Below, piece by piece: positions 11,206 to 25,372 of a DNA stretch of 64,000 nucleotides (positions are counted from its first letter, which is position 1; each line of letters starts with the position of its first letter). The stretch comes from Aquilaria yunnanensis. Taxonomy: Eukaryota > Streptophyta > Magnoliopsida > Malvales > Thymelaeaceae. Below the pieces are notes generated by a model. The model worked only from the letters and a program-made list of their open reading frames with translations, was not told the origin of the DNA and made no database searches. Position numbers and translations under genes: made by a program. Where the stretch lies: assembly GCA_039654915.1 (NCBI GenBank), contig CM077598.1:72506041-72570040 (forward strand), given 5' to 3'.

Positions 11206-14200
11206 GTGTAGAATTTTTTCAAAGACTCTGAATGCCATGTATTTTTTAGTTCTTCACCTTCAATATTACCAAGCTTATAGACTCCTGGCCGAACTTCCTC
11301 GAGGACCAAATAAGGTCCATCCCAATTTTCCCGTAGTACTCCATGTGATGGTCTTCGGGCTTCGAATTTAGCCTTTCAGGGAATGAGGTCCCCTTTCTTG
11401 ATTCCATTACGCTTGACATGCAAGCTTGTAGTAATGGCTACTTTCTACTGGAAAGCTTTTCTTCTAAGCTCAGCCATTTCTCTATGCTCGTCAATCATAT
11501 CCAACTTGGTTCTTAAACCGAGGTTGTTCCCTTCTTCGTCGAACACCTATATTCTAACAGATGGCTATACAACCTCAACAGGGATAACGGCCTCAGTGCC
11601 GAAGACGAGTGAGATAGGTGTCTCACCTATGGCCCTTCTAGGAGTCATTCGGTAACTCCACAGCACGCTCGAAAGCTCTCTTGGCCATTTTACCTTTGCT
11701 TCCTTCAACCTTTTTTTCAGACCATATTTTATTGTTCTATTGGACACTTTAACTTGTCCATTGCTCTGAGGATGGGCAATCGGGGTGAGGTGAAATTTTA
11801 TCCTGAGGTCGGTAGCGAATTCCTAGAAACCTTTATTGGTAAACTGGAACCATTATCAACTACTATCACCTTCTGTACACCAAATCTGCATATGATATTA
11901 TTCAAAACAAATCTTTATATGTCCTTTGTCGATATTGCTGCTAAAGGTTCTGCCTTGATCCACTTGGTGAAATAGTCTATTGCAACTACGTAGAACGCCA
12001 CTCCTCCTGGAGCTGTTGGGAGAGGCCCAATGAGGTCAATACCCCAACCAGCAAAGGGGCAAGGATAGTTTGCCAAAGTTATTACTTCCGATGGTAGTCT
12101 CTGGATGGAGGTGTGTCTCTAGCACTTGTCGCATTTCTGGACAAACTGCCTTGCATCCTTCCTTAAGGTAGGCTAGAAATATCCTCGGCGGAGTAGCACT
12201 CCAGCAAGGGCATCAGTCCCGATGTGAGAACCGCAGGCCCCCTCATGGACATATTTGAGGACTATCTCAATGTCCACTTCATTGGCACACCTTTGTAGTG
12301 GACTCACGTACTCTTGTTGGTACAACTCATCTCTGATCAGGAAGTATCTACCTAAGTGCTTTCACACTTTTGCAGCTTCAAGCAGATCTTTGGGAAGTTC
12401 CGAGGTTGCAAGATATTTCTTGATAGGATCTTTCCACCTGTACTCAAGGTTGCTATGCAAATTAATGATATGCTTGGCTGATAGAGTACTCCGATGGACT
12501 CCTTTGATTTGGCCAAAATATCCACCTCCGTATTGTCCCACCGAGGTATGTTTTCTATCTGTACCTTGTTGAATTCTTGGATAAGCCTTCTTGTGAGGTT
12601 GTGATACTTTCCTAAGTTCAGGTCTTTTGCCCTGTAGTCCACTGCCATCTGTCGGACCACCAACTGAGAATCGCTATAGGGCTTCAGATTTCTCACACCA
12701 ACTCTTTTTCCCAACCGTAAGCCTGCTATGGGAGCTTTGTATTCAGCGACATTATTGGTGACATTGAAACCAAACTTGATGGACTTTGATGCATATAGGC
12801 CTTCAGGAACCTGCAGAATTACTCTGGCTTTTTGATGTTCAGAAACAAAGGCACCTTCGACGAAGAGTGCCTACTCAAGTTTGTCACTACTAAGGTCCTC
12901 TAGGGTATCTTCATTTTTTGGCAGTTTGGCGATGAAATCCGCCAATGCTTGGGCCTTTATTGGCCTTCTCGGTTCTTAGGTGATGTCATATTCACCAAGC
13001 TCGATGCACCACTTTGATAATCTTCCAGAGTGGTCTACCTTGTGCATGGCGTCCCTAAGAGGTAGGTTACTCCGAATAATGATAGAATGTCATTATAAGT
13101 AAGGCCGCAGCCTTCTGCTTGCCAAACACTAAAGCATAGATGGCCTTTTGCAAGAGAGGGTACCGAACTTCAGCATCATGTAGGGACTTACGTGCATAGT
13201 ATACTGGCCACTGTTTTCCCCCCTCTTCCCTTACAAGTACCGAACTTATGGGCTTTTCGGTAACAGCGAGGTAGAGGATGAGAGGGTGAGCACTTTGAAG
13301 AATGGTCAGCACCGGTCCTCGTATTTGGAGATGAATCTGCTAAGAGCCGTGATTCTCCCAGTAAGCCTTTGCACATTCTTGGTCGTGGTAGTTTGGAATC
13401 CTAGTAGGAACTTAACCTTTTCTGGGTTGGCATTGATACCACTTTTGAATACCATAAACTTGAGGAATTTTCCAGCCGTTACCCCGGACACACATTTCTC
13501 AGGGTTAAGACGGATCCCGAACTTTCAAAGTTGGTGGAATGTTTCCTCTAAATCTATGATATCACTACCAGGCTATTTTCTTTTGACTATCATGTCATCG
13601 ACATATGCTTCCATATTTCTCCCAATTTGGAAGCTGAATACCTTGTTCATCAGTCTTTGTATGTTTCTCTTGCATTTTTAAGACCGAAAGGCATTCTGAT
13701 GCAGCAGTAAGTCCCAGTTTCGGTAATGAAGGCGGTTTTTTCCTCATCTTCAAGATTCATCTGAATTTGGTGATATCCGCAAAAGGCATCCAAGAAGCTA
13801 AGCAGACCATTTTCGGCAGAGGAGTCTACCAATTGGTTTATTGGTGGCAAGGGATATGAGTCCTTTGGAGAAGCAACATTTATGTTTCGGAAGTCGATGC
13901 ACATTTGGAGCTTATCACTCCTTTCCTTGGTGGAAACAACAATGTTGCTGAGCCACTTGGGGTACTTGACCTCCTTTATTATGCCCGCCTCCATTAATCG
14001 TTGGACTTCGGATTTAACAAAGTTATTCTTATATGCTGAGAGGCTACGTTTTGTTTGCCGAATAGGCTTCACTTCTGGAAAGACTTTAAGGCAATGTTGG
14101 ATTATACCAGGGTCTACCCCAGGCATATCACTCGGAGAGTAGGAAAACAGATCTTTGTTCATTAATAGAAAGGATGCAAGCTTTTCCTTGTCACCTTTGG

Positions 14201-16316
14201 CCAGCTTTTCCCTACTCAAGTACTTCGGCCCAGGACGAGCTTTATATCCTCTGTTTCTATTTTTTCAGACTCACTTTTTTTTCCTCCTATTGCCTCTTCA
14301 CCAACGATGCCCTTTTCTCCCAAAGTCTGTGCGTGAACTTTCATTGGGCTCTGTCTTGCCTTCATGAAGACTTTCCTTATTTCTGCTTGATCAATGAATA
14401 TTTCCGTGTCCCCTTCCTTTGTACCGAACGTGACCATTAGGTACTTCACATCCAGGTGAATGTGAAGATTTCTTTGTGTCTTCCTTTTGAGGATGGTGTT
14501 GTATAAATAAGGGACATCTATGACAATGAACTTCGTCATTGTGGAGTCAAAGAGTTCTTCCTTATTCTAAATCAAGGTTCCCCTTAGCATCAAAAGTAGA
14601 TCGATCCACCCGAGCACAGGGAGTCCAGAAGGACCTATGCTGAAGGTAAGGGAGCTAACGAGTTTAAGATCACCCTTGGAGATGCCCAAGTTCAGTAACA
14701 AGTGGGACAACAGAATGTCGGCATCGGAGCCATCATCGATGAGCACTTTTTTGATGTCCCAGCTCCCTATCCTTGCCATGATTAGGTAGGGGTTGTCACA
14801 AGGGAACTTTACGGTAGACCCACCTTTCCGAACAAGCTTGTTCGCTGGGTTTCCGAATTCCATCATTGCGATTTCCCGGACTTTTCTTTTCTTCTCGACC
14901 GAGGTATTCTAGTGGTGATTGTTTGGATCACTCCCGTTGGAGGTAGTGGATGCTTTCTGGGACTTCGGTTCTGAGGTCGGTCAGAGTCGTAGTCCTCATC
15001 TTCTCCTTTCCATTCTTCATCCCTTCTTCCTTTGGGCGACGGCATCTGCAGGAACTGTCGAAGTTGCCCCTACCTCATCAAAGACTCAATGTACTTTCTT
15101 AGCTAGAAGCAATCCTCGATGTCATGCCCATGGTCTCGGTGGAACTGACAGAACTTCTTCATGTTCTTTTTGTTGTCCGAGATCATGGCCTTCAGTCGCT
15201 GGATCAAGGTTCCTTGTCTTTCTATGGCCATCAATATGTTTGTTCTTGTGGTGTTCAGGGGTGTGAACGACATCGGTTTCTTCCCCCTTTGTTCCCGAAG
15301 TCTACCCCCACCCTCGATTCGGTACCGAGGTTGGTGACTTTGACCCTCAGAGTGATTGTGGTCAAACTTCGGCCCTCCCATCCTTAGCTCTTCGGCTATC
15401 AAGTTCTATTCTGCTGTTCAGTAGAATTCTCTGAGGGTGTCAAGGGGATCTTTCAAGAACTCATAGATGAGTTGTGAATCTCTCCTAAGTCCCCTAATCT
15501 TGGTGAGGATACGGAATTCAGGGCAGAATTCGGGCACACTCAGGGCTTCTCGGTTGAACCTCTCAACATAGTCCCGAATGGTCTCCCCATTCTTTTGGGC
15601 TATGTCAAACATTTCGACAGGCATCTTCACCGTTGGTCTACTTCCGATGAACTGCGGGTGAATGCGGCAGATAACTCCTGGAATCCCATTATGTTTTCGA
15701 GAGCCAGAGAGTTATACCACGCAGTTGCCAGCCCTAAAAGGGTGACTTCAAAGCACTTGCAGAGGGTTACATCATCAGCGCTATGCAACACCATGTTGCA
15801 CCTATATTTTGTTAGGTGAGCTTGGAAGTCACTGTGCCCATCATACGTTTCCAATCGCGGTACTCGGAAGTCACTTGGCATAGGTGCCTCTACTACTGCA
15901 TGGATGAAGGGTGACTCTTCTCCGGTGAAGGTTTCTGACAACCTTGACCAAATGGGCTTTTTGGAGACTTGCCTTTGTACCTTTTCCAACCTTTCTAAGA
16001 TCTTCTCCAAGAGGGTGGTAGTACTATCTTCTACTCGTTGCCTGGCGGTCGTCGGCAATGGAGAGCAACGTTTCCTTTTCGGAGAGTAACTTCATCGGCA
16101 GGGGATTTGGGACTTCCCATCCAGGGATGGACTTCACCGGCGGGAAATTCTAGGCTCTTTTGACACCGTTTCTCCAGCACAGTGTCCTCTGGGGGTTACA
16201 TTTTTCGTTGAGGATCATCGTGAGAATCCCCAGTTCTGGAGCTACGGCGAGGTAACCTTGGGCTTCTCTCTTGACGGGTACTAGGAGAAGGTGCCCTTCC
16301 CCTAGGAGGTGGTTAT
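11206..16316 (-). pseudogene. E4 gag-pol remnant (Tat-type)
   Basis: Degenerate Tat-type polyprotein, read right to left. The gag core (about 16058-15420) is followed by a CX2HX4HX4C zinc knuckle (about 15150-15100), a protease with IDDGSDADIL (about 14866-14570), and reverse transcriptase (14219-13306; YVDD intact near 13594-13605). RNase H is at 13312-12950, the second RNase H at about 12900-12350 and integrase at about 12260-11206, with PVEVVQ-like and KKRL blocks. Many stops and frameshifts break it. The C LTR at 16317 interrupts gag, whose N-terminal part is at 18770-19007. Confidence 0.85.
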
Positions 16317-18764
16317 TGTTACCCACTCCAGGGTAGTCCAATTATTGTGCCAAAACTGTGCATTTAAACTCCCAAGTTCGGTGTGTCTTGTAGGTCATCA
16401 AAACAACACCCTTAGTGTACATACTCAAGTGACCCTCTTGAGCACTATGTAAATATATGCATATTTGTCAAACCATAACACACATATTTACATTTATTCA
16501 CACTATGGAAACTAAGATGGAAAACACTAGCACAAGTCTTAGTTTTAGCTTCCACACATTAGGCTATCTTGTTAAGTTCTAGTGACCAGCTACTATACTT
16601 GTAACTTCCATTAATAAACTGTATTATTATAGCCACATACCCCCTTATTTTATATTCTCAATTATCAAGTAGAGACCTAGATCAAACCAAGGAATTTTTG
16701 TTTACATCAATAGCCCAGCTATGGACCAAGTTACGGATTTTTGAAATTGGTTACAAAATTCTGACCAAATGAACAGTAACTCAGCCAAATTTGAAACATC
16801 ATATCTTTGGTTAGAGGGCTCTAAATCTAGAAATTAAAAATCCTAGATAACCCTCTAGATGTACTCTAGGTGTGGTAAAAATTTCATACCGAGATTCATT
16901 CTACACAGGGTGATATTAAACTTTAGGTCAATAGTGAAAATTCTGGCAACTTTTCAACCATTTTGCCCATACAATTTTTCCAAACCATGCAAACACTTCA
17001 TTCACTAGGGGAAAGCCCTCCAAGGCTATCCCATATATGTCCATTATACATAGGAATTATATTCTCTTTCTTTTAACAATTTTATGTGGCCAAAACAGAA
17101 TCTACAAGTAAGCAGCCCATCATTCACACTTAGGCAGCTTTGCACCACATCACTTACATAGCCAAAACATTACTCAAATGTTCACATACTTGTCTCATTT
17201 TACATACACTACATATAAATGCATACATGCACTAAAAAATGGTCTTAACTCAGCTAAATACACACCCAAGGTTACAGGAGTGCCTGAGACACAATGGACT
17301 CTGGAAACAGGATGCTGGACAGTTGCTGCGCAACACAATAACTGCAACCGTTAAAAATACCAAATGTGCTCCTAAAATCACCAAAATTTCCAGATCATAA
17401 CTAGACATATGGAAGTTCATGTAACTGAAATTTCAGATTAAAAATCAAACTAAAAGGGTTAGTTTGAAGGTGATCTTTCAGCTGGACCTGAAATGACAGA
17501 ATTGAGGGGAGTAAGATTCATTAAGAAACTCAGTAAGGGTAACACTTGGATTCAATAGGCAATGTGACCATGATTGAAACCTACATCCAAAGACACTAAA
17601 ACACAAAAACCACAATGCATATATACAAGATATAGCAACGAAATGCAGCAGCCATCCACAACCAACAAACACATGAAATGCCGCAGCAACAATAACCATA
17701 GATTAGTCTGTAAAACTTGCAATAAGCTTAAATAAATCACTATGGCAGCCCTCCTCAAGCTAATGCTTGGTCTTAGGAGGATTTTAATAGTATTTAGTAC
17801 TAACTTTGGGCTCTAGAAACCCTCATTTCACTGCCATCATTGTGCAGTTGACAATAGGTCACAAAACATTCAATAAGTGCACTCCCCTCAATAAGCTTGG
17901 TTCATCAAGCTCAAGGCTCTCTTCCAACCTTAGCCATAGCTCCATGGATGTTTGAAAATACAGAAAAAAATCCATGAGAGCAAGAGAACCCTTACCAAAG
18001 TGGGTAGGCCAAAAATCAAGTTTGATCCTTGAAGTATCCAAGAAATAGCTCTAGTTTGCTTCCAATTGCTTCCTTTCGCCTTCAATTTCAATCAATTGCA
18101 AGTTTGAAGCTGTGGTGGATATGGAGGAAGTATGGCTGTGTTCTTGGGCTGGGGGAGGACGAAAATGAGGGAGGGATAAGTGATTTGGCCACTTAAATGG
18201 CCTTAAATTAGCTTAAGGGCACAAAACACACTTAACAAGCTTAACCTTGCTTTATGTCATTTTCTTTCTCACTAATTATGGTTTCTTTGTCTTAAATCAT
18301 TGGTACACATGTTCCCAACATTTTTGACTAATTATCAAGTCTTGGCTGCCTCCCCCATGGTGGGATAACCCCACAATTCCACCCTTAGACTTAAGTCAAA
18401 AGCTTGAACACCTTAAGGTTTACACTAGGACATTTAGTTCCTTATTGCCTTTAGTGTTTCCTTTGTCCAAACTTGTCTTCCATGATTAATTTGGTCCTCC
18501 AATAGCACTTTCATACCATTTATATCCTTCCCATAACTCTCCAAGTCTCTTGCATACCATTTAGGTCCATAGGTTGCTTGACAAACATGCAATCGTTTAG
18601 GCTTTTCTTTGGGGCCAAGTTACCAACTTGGAACACTTTTAAGGAGGTGTTGATCATACCTTTTACTCCCCGCACTTCAATCACTATGGTGAGAATTACA
18701 CAATATAATAGTTTTTCGCCATTATGACACACTTGTAATTCTCCCATTTTGTGATGTGGTAACA
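16317..18764. mobile_element. C-family solo LTR, complete (C-d)
   Basis: The reference copy of the C family: 2448 bp, TGTTACCC at the left and GGTAACA at the right, with a perfect duplication GTTAT at 16312-16316 and 18765-18769. It splits the E4 gag. No long open frame and no internal retrotransposon sequence, so it is a solo LTR formed by LTR-LTR recombination. Confidence 0.9.
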
Positions 18765-18769
18765 GTTAT

Positions 18770-19007
18770 GACCACCTTTGGTCAAGTTGTTGGGTCATTT
18801 CAGCCATGATAAAGCATTGAAAGTCACATAGAAAACCCATCATGACCTTCAGAGGACATTCATCCTCAGGTAAATAAGTCTCTGCTACAGGTTGTTCAGT
18901 TGCCGTTTGAGTTTCCAGTGTGGACTAGGACCTCAAGAGCCCCTTGTCCTTAGCACACTGAGTCTCAACAATGGCGACCTGAGAATGGTTTCCCATAGAT
19001 GATGCCC
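18770..19007 (-). pseudogene. E4 gag N-terminus and decayed primer binding site
   Basis: On the minus strand this matches the first ~80 codons of Gag in E1 and E3, including the VETQ-like and SFL-D blocks after the primer binding site. The binding site itself (about 18988-19007) is mutated but still recognisable by the TATGGGAA stretch. Stops interrupt the frame. Confidence 0.7.
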
Positions 19008-19732
19008 GGCGGCATCCTCATTGAATAACATTTTGACCCATAGGGAGGACTGCCAGTGTGAAGATGTCTGAAACACTTGGAAGAACAAGGGTTATGAGCT
19101 CCCCGGAGTGTTTTCTGGGGGAGGAGGCTTTGACGCCCAAGTTAGTATTTATGAGAGTGGGAGATGAAGAGTAGAGAGTAGAAAATAAAGAAAGTCCCTT
19201 GTCCTTAACAAGGTCCCTCTCAAGTATTTATAGGAGGGTGGACGAAGGAGGCCGTTTGACACAGCTTGTCCAAATCATGACATGTGTTGCGTCAAATCCG
19301 ATCCGTACCTTCAGAGGTAGACATCTCCAACTGGCCATAGGGCGTTCTGGCCAGAGGCCAGGGCTGTGTACAAGGTGTCTTTGTCAGAGGCTCCTTAACC
19401 AATTTTGTCATATCTCTGTGAGAACCCTTCAAGTTGCAAAACACCTTCAGACAGAGATTTTCCTCCAAAGGCTATAGGGGAAGGGCCTTCGGTAGAGTGG
19501 GCCACCTTCAGGAGACTTTTTCCTTTGTCGAGGATGGTGGATCTCCTTTTCTGAGGTCAGTAGTTTCATAAATCTGAGGGTGGTGAAAGTCACCTATTCC
19601 CTAAGTTAATCATGTTCCTTTCTGAGGGTGGTGTTGAAAGTGGCCCGAATTTGGGGCTAAGCTCCCACCAAGGGTGGTTTCAGGATACCCAATTTAGGAG
19701 ATCTCAGGGGCCATAGCCCTTCGACCATCAGT
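19008..19732 (-). mobile_element. E4 5' LTR (approx. 725 bp)
   Basis: Lies directly upstream, in element orientation, of the E4 primer binding site and gag. It shares with the E5 LTR a GGAGTG..GACGCCCAAGTTA block and a TATAAATA-type TATA box on the minus strand near 19220. The right border is set where reverse transcriptase coding sequence of E5 begins (19733). The left border is approximate. Confidence 0.7.
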
Positions 19733-20992
19733 AATGAAGGCAATTTTTTCCTCTTCTTCGTGATCCATCCAAATCTGGTCGTATTCGCTAAAAGCATCGA
19801 GGAAGCTAAGTAGACCGTATTCAGCAATGGAGTCTACCAATTGGCCTATCAATGGCAAAGGATATGAGTCATTTGAACAGGGATCATTAATATTTTGAAA
19901 GTCGATGCACATTCATATTTTATTGCTCCCTTCCTTTATAGCAACAACAATGTTGCTCAGCTGTTTGGGGTACTTAACCTCCCTTATTATGCTTGCTTTT
20001 GTTAGTCCTTCGGCTTCTGTTTTAATGAAATTGTTCTTATTCACCGAGAGGCTACGCTTTTTCCATCGAATAGGCTTCACCTTCGGGCATACATTAAGGC
20101 TGTGCTGAATTATACCCGAGTTTACTCCGGGCATATCCTTTAGAGAGTAAGCAAATAAATCTTTGTTCATTAATAGTAGGGGTACAAGTTTTTCCTTGTC
20201 ACCTTCGGCCAGTTCTTTCTCCACTCGGGAACTTCATTCAGGGACAAGTTCTACATCCTTTGTTTCTAGCTTTTCAAGATCACTCATTTTTCTTTCTATC
20301 ACATCTTCACCGGTCACGCTGTTCTCTTCCGAAGCCTGTATATGGAATTTCACCAAACTTTGTCTTGCTTTAACAAACACTTTCCTTACTTCAGCTTGAT
20401 CAATGAGTATTTCTGTATCACCCGCCTTTGCCTCAAATATGAGAGTCATGTATTTCACATTTGGTCGAATGTGAAGGTTGCCCTGTGTCTGTCTTCTGAG
20501 CATGGCATTAGATGAACATGGGACATTTATGATGATGAACCTTGTCATAGTGGAATCGAAGAGTTCTTCCTTTGTCTGGATTGAGGTACCCCTTAGCATC
20601 AGGGGTAGATCAATCCACCCGAGCATTAGGAGTTCTGAGGGACCAACGCTGAAGGTAGGTGAGGTAACGAGCTTAAGATCACTCTTAGGAATACCCAAGT
20701 TCGGCAACAAGAAGGAGAACAAGACATCAGCATTCAATCCATCATGAATGAGCACTCTCTTCGCTTCCTAATTTTCGATCCTTGCTATGATTAGGATAGG
20801 ATCGTCATGTGGGAGTTTCACAAATGACCAATCACTTCGTGCCAAATTGTTCATCACATTGTCGAACTCTATTATTGCGATCTCCATCACCTTCCTTTTT
20901 CTTTCAACTGAAGGTGGGGGCACTTTCTGGGGTTCCGATTAGTTCGACAGCTATCAAAGTGGTACTCCTCATCTTCTTCTTTTCTCTCATCC
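19733..20992 (-). pseudogene. E5 gag C-terminus, protease and start of reverse transcriptase
   Basis: Tat-type coding remnant, minus strand. The end of gag is followed by a protease around 20755-20640, where the active-site motif has changed to HDGLNADVL. A linker leads into the RT N-terminus (20224-19733) with DLFAYSLKDMPGVN and an FITD block where the match stops. The stop coincides with the right border of the E4 LTR, so E4 inserted here. The left part of E5 pol must lie beyond E4, outside the window. Confidence 0.8.
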
Positions 20993-23437
20993 TGACACAG
21001 CCGCCCGTGCCCCTGCCCAGGAAGCCCTGTGAGAGTTGGTCTCACGGTGTATTGCAATTGGCTAGTTGTGTATGTGTGCGGATTAAATCCCATGCTACTA
21101 GTTGATTAACCTAGAATATGTAAGATGCATGCTCTTATGCTGTGACTTGGTTTATTAAAACCGTAAATCATTAACTTGGCCAAGTAATTTCTACACAAAA
21201 TAAGTATAAGTAGCCAAAGCATACAAAAACAACATTTGTGTGAGTTTACTACACATGACAACTCGTGAGAACATTCATACATAAAGTAGACTAATGCCAT
21301 CACCCAAGAGCAATCCTAGAGTCGAGGACTCCTTATAACATAGACTATGGAGGCAAACTAAAGTACTGTATAAATACAAGACTCTACTAAGATCTCTTAG
21401 ACTTAACTCCCACCTTGGATGCTAATCCCAGTGGCGAGTGTCTCAAAAGTCCTTTTCCAAGTGCTACTAGGCTCTGCAGCTAAAGGAAAATACTAGTTAG
21501 TACTGTTACTTGACCAACAAGCCAACTAAATACACCAAGTAGACTAGAATCACAAGGATTCTCAAATGTCGTACCTGTACACACAAAAGAACACTACCGC
21601 GATAATCCTCAACGATTTCCTAGTCCAACAACTTCAGGCTCTGCATAACAAAACTAGGGAGTGAGAATTTGACAATTCTCAGTAAGGGGTCTTCAGTGTA
21701 CCTGCAAGAAAATTACTAGGACTGGACATATGATGAACATATGTAACCTTGCTGCGAGCTCACACAGCATGAGGGTCTGATATATGCACATATAACTAGG
21801 CCATAAAGACCTCTCCTCAAACTAGTCCTCCTCATGGTGCATCACTCCGTGCCTAGTGAGTTCTGATCACTAACCCGCTCCTAGCAAGCCGAAGCTTACT
21901 AGATGCAATCATGTAGCCTTCCCATAGTCGTTATGCAGGGGAATTATGGTGGAAATTTGTAGACTAGGCCGCAAGGCCTCGTTGTTGTAGACTAGATGAA
22001 TAAGGTTTAACCTTGCAACCTCGTGGCTATGGCACGGCTAGGTTGCCAAGGGTTCTAAACCTCTCACCTGGGCTAGTAATAACTTGTTGTGATCATTGCA
22101 ACATAGTTTTCTTTAAAACTTTTCTTCACTTTGAGTTAATATAAATTTAAAAATGGGGCATTTTAAGTGTTTTTAAAACATGGAGGTGATAGTACTCCCT
22201 TTTAGCTTCACGTGGAATCTTGAATCACCTCAATTAGACACCCGAGCGAAAAGTTATGCTGAAAACAAAACCGGGTGTCGAATACTGTCTTGGCGACGCG
22301 TTGCCACAGTTGTCGACGTTCTGCCAGTTTTCTGAGGTCTTGGCAACACGTCATGGGAACTCGTGGGCATTGGCAACGCATTGCCAAACTTGCAAAATGC
22401 CCAAAAAAACTCCAGTTTTACTGCTATGAACTTTGGACACTTCCTACACATATCAAACATGCTTGGAAAGCCTCCAAATTTCATATAGACATAGAACATG
22501 TTACATAGATCACAACCAACTATCACAAGCCAATCTATGATGTCTTATAACATCAATCCAATCCTCCTAATTCCTCTAGTCCACCATAATTCAACCAAAA
22601 CCTTTAACTAATGCCATAGCTAAAACCACTCGAATTCTTCAAGCAAACTCAAGCTAATGGCATTCAATGAACTTAAAAACATATCCCCCTTACCTCAACT
22701 CGAACTAACCAGCAAGAATCAATGCCCTTTTCATTCAACCAAGCTCACCAAAGTTCTACACAAGTTCTAATCAAAAACAATGGCACCAAACATCAAAACT
22801 TCACTCTCTAACCAAAACCCAAGCTTCAAACTAACTAACAAACATGAATTCAATCAAGAACATATTCATTACCTCGTTCAAAAATAGGGGAAGTAGAAAA
22901 ACGCCCCTCCAAGCTTCAAAATCATGGTTTTAAGCTTAAAATTGCCTTCTCCTAGCTTATATACTTTGATAACCTCTTGTTCCACCAAGAATTCCTTGAT
23001 TCTAAGGAGAATTGGAGGGAGAAATGAGAGTGGAAGGGATGAACACGAAAATATGGCAGCCACTCTCACTTTCCCCTTCTTAAACCTTCCCTTAACACAC
23101 AAGCCATCAAAGTATTAAGCTTAATACAATTAAGTCCCCCATCTTTGTAACTTAGTAATTCTTGATTAAATTCTTGTCTATTTTTCAAGTTTGAGTTAAG
23201 GTTGAAAGTTAAGTTATGAAAATTCATTTTAAAACACTTGGGACTCGTCCCGGCTATTCAGGATGCAAAATTATGATTTTGCCCCTGAACTTCGTTCAGT
23301 GCTTTATTCTTCTCAGAACTCAGTGAACTTTTCTAAACTTCTCTATTCTTGCTATGTAAACTTGAATTAAGGTTCTAAACTTAATTTAAAACACTTTACC
23401 TTCCTCAATTGCGCTTCCCACTAGAAGGGCTATAACA
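20993..23437 (-). mobile_element. Solo LTR of a different gypsy family (D)
   Basis: A 2445-bp block separating two halves of E5 gag, flanked by CATCC (20988-20992) and CATCT (23438-23442), which match at 4 of 5. Read on the minus strand it runs TGTTATAGCC..GGCTGTGTCA. The GC-rich end and an internal GGCGACGCGTTGCC motif recall LTRs of plant Tekay/Del chromoviruses (recalled, not checked). No coding capacity. Orientation is inferred from that resemblance. Confidence 0.65.
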
Positions 23438-23442
23438 CATCT

Positions 23443-24986
23443 TCTACTTTTTCACAAGCCTTAGGCGACGGCATTTGTAAGTAGTGCTGAGGTTGCCTTT
23501 GTTTGACTAAGGACTCGATGTACTTTCTAAGTTGGAAGCAATCCTTAGTATCGTGCCCATAGTCCTGGTGAAATTGGCAGTATTTCTTCATGTTGTTTCT
23601 GTTATCCAAGGTCAAGGGCTTAGGATGTTTGATTGAAGTTCCCTGCCTTTCCAATGCCATAAGGATATTCAACCTTGAAGTGTTGAGGGGGATGAATGCC
23701 GTTGGCTTTCTTGCCCTGGATTTTCAAGGTGTACCTCTTCCCTAGGATTGATACCAAGGTTGGTGATTATTGCCTTCGGACTAGTGATGATCAAACCTTG
23801 GCCCTCCCATTCTTAATTCCTCAGTTGTCATATGTTGCTCTGCCTTTTAGTAGAATTCATTGAGGCTGTGAGGGGGATCTTTTGAGAAATCGTAAAAGAG
23901 CTATGATTCCCTACTCAACCCCCTAATCATTGCAAGGAATTGGATCTTGGGCCAGAAGTCTGAAACACTGAGCGCTTATCTGTTGAATCTCGCAACATAG
24001 TCCCAAATGGTCTCCCCATTCTTTTGGGCTATTTCAAACATTTGGAGGAGCATTTTCGCCGTCGGTCTACTCTCTATGAACTATTGGGTGAAGGCAGTAG
24101 ATAGTTCCTAAAATCCCATTATGGTCCTAAGTTCCAATGAGTTGTACCACGTAGTTGCTGGCCCGAATAAGGTGACCTCAAAGCACTTGCAAAGGGTGGC
24201 GTCGTCAGCCCCGTGCAACACCATGCTCCTTTTGTATTTTGTCAAGTGGGCCTAAGGGTTGCTTCACCCAACATATGTTTCCAAGCGTGGTACTCGGAAG
24301 TCGCTGGGCATAGGGGCTTCCACTATTGCCCTAACAAAGAAGGACTCTTCTCTAGTAAAGGTCTCCGATAACCTCAACCAAACTGGTTTTCTGGAGACCT
24401 TTTTTTCCACTTTATCCAACATCTCCAAAATTCTCTCCCTCAGGATGAAAGTACCCTCCTCTCCTCATTGCTTGGCAACCATGGGCAAGGGAGAATAACG
24501 TCTTTTTCACAATGAGTAACTTCATCGTCGTGGTAAGAAGGACTTCTTCAGCAGAGAAGGGATATGGTGGTGGAAGGTCCTTGGCTCTTGTGATCTGGAC
24601 CCTACCATGTACTGCCCTTGAGATGAAAGGTTCTCTGTCGAGGACTGCCCATGAAAGCTCTTATTTGGAGAGCTTTGTCGAGATGACCGATGCCCCTTTT
24701 TCGAGTGGACCTTTGGTGAAAAGGTCCTAACATGAGAACGTGAGCGAGACTAGCTTTGGTCGAGTTACTACATCATTTTGACTACTATGGAGCACTGGAA
24801 ATCATGCAAAAAGCCTATAGTGACCATCAGAGGATGCTCGTCCTCTGGAAAGGAAGGCTCTGGGGGTGCCTGATCATCTACCGACGGAGGTTCAAGCGTG
24901 GACTGGTACTTTAAAATGCCCTTATCCTTATAACACTGAGTCTCCATGACGGCGATTTGGGAATGAGTTTTATAGAAGGCACCAAA
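23443..24986 (-). pseudogene. E5 gag remnant and primer binding site
   Basis: Minus-strand gag of the Tat type. The CX2HX4HX4C-type knuckle lies near 23590-23540 (CQFH..GH..C), the gag core runs from about 24480 to 23830, and the N-terminal region reaches about 24960. Stops and frameshifts throughout. A degraded primer binding site lies at about 24966-24984, two bases from the LTR start at 24987. Confidence 0.75.
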
Positions 24987-25372
24987 TGACGCTCTAGCAC
25001 ATCTTCGATGTCAGACATGTTGATTGGACCTCCGGTACAACTTCATTTGAGTAGTAACTGCAGCACTTGAAGAGCAAGAGTTAGGAGCTCTTTGGAGTGT
25101 TTTTCTGACAGAGGGGTCTTCGATGCCCAAGTTAATATATGAAGGGAGAAGTTGTTTAAATGTAGAAAGTAGAAAAGAAGGGTACCTCTTGTTTTTTACC
25201 TGGGAGCCTGCCCCGAGTTTTTATAGGAGGTCGAGAGGAGGTGGCCATTATGCCTAATGTTAGTAGATCAGGACACGTGTTTGGCCAAATTTAGTTCATA
25301 CCTATGGAGAGAGGTGTCTACAGCTGGACGTAGGTGGTTATGCTCAGAGGGTAGGGGCGTGTGCAAGGTTTC
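24987..25372 (-). mobile_element. E5 5' LTR, fragment 1
   Basis: First of three pieces of one LTR split by E1 and E2. It begins TGACGC two bases after the E5 primer binding site and contains a TATA box on the minus strand (CCTATAAAAAC near 25220) and a CACGTG at about 25274. The pieces at 24987-25372, 36482-36583 and 48034-48275 add up to about 730 bp, matching the E4 LTR length. Confidence 0.75.
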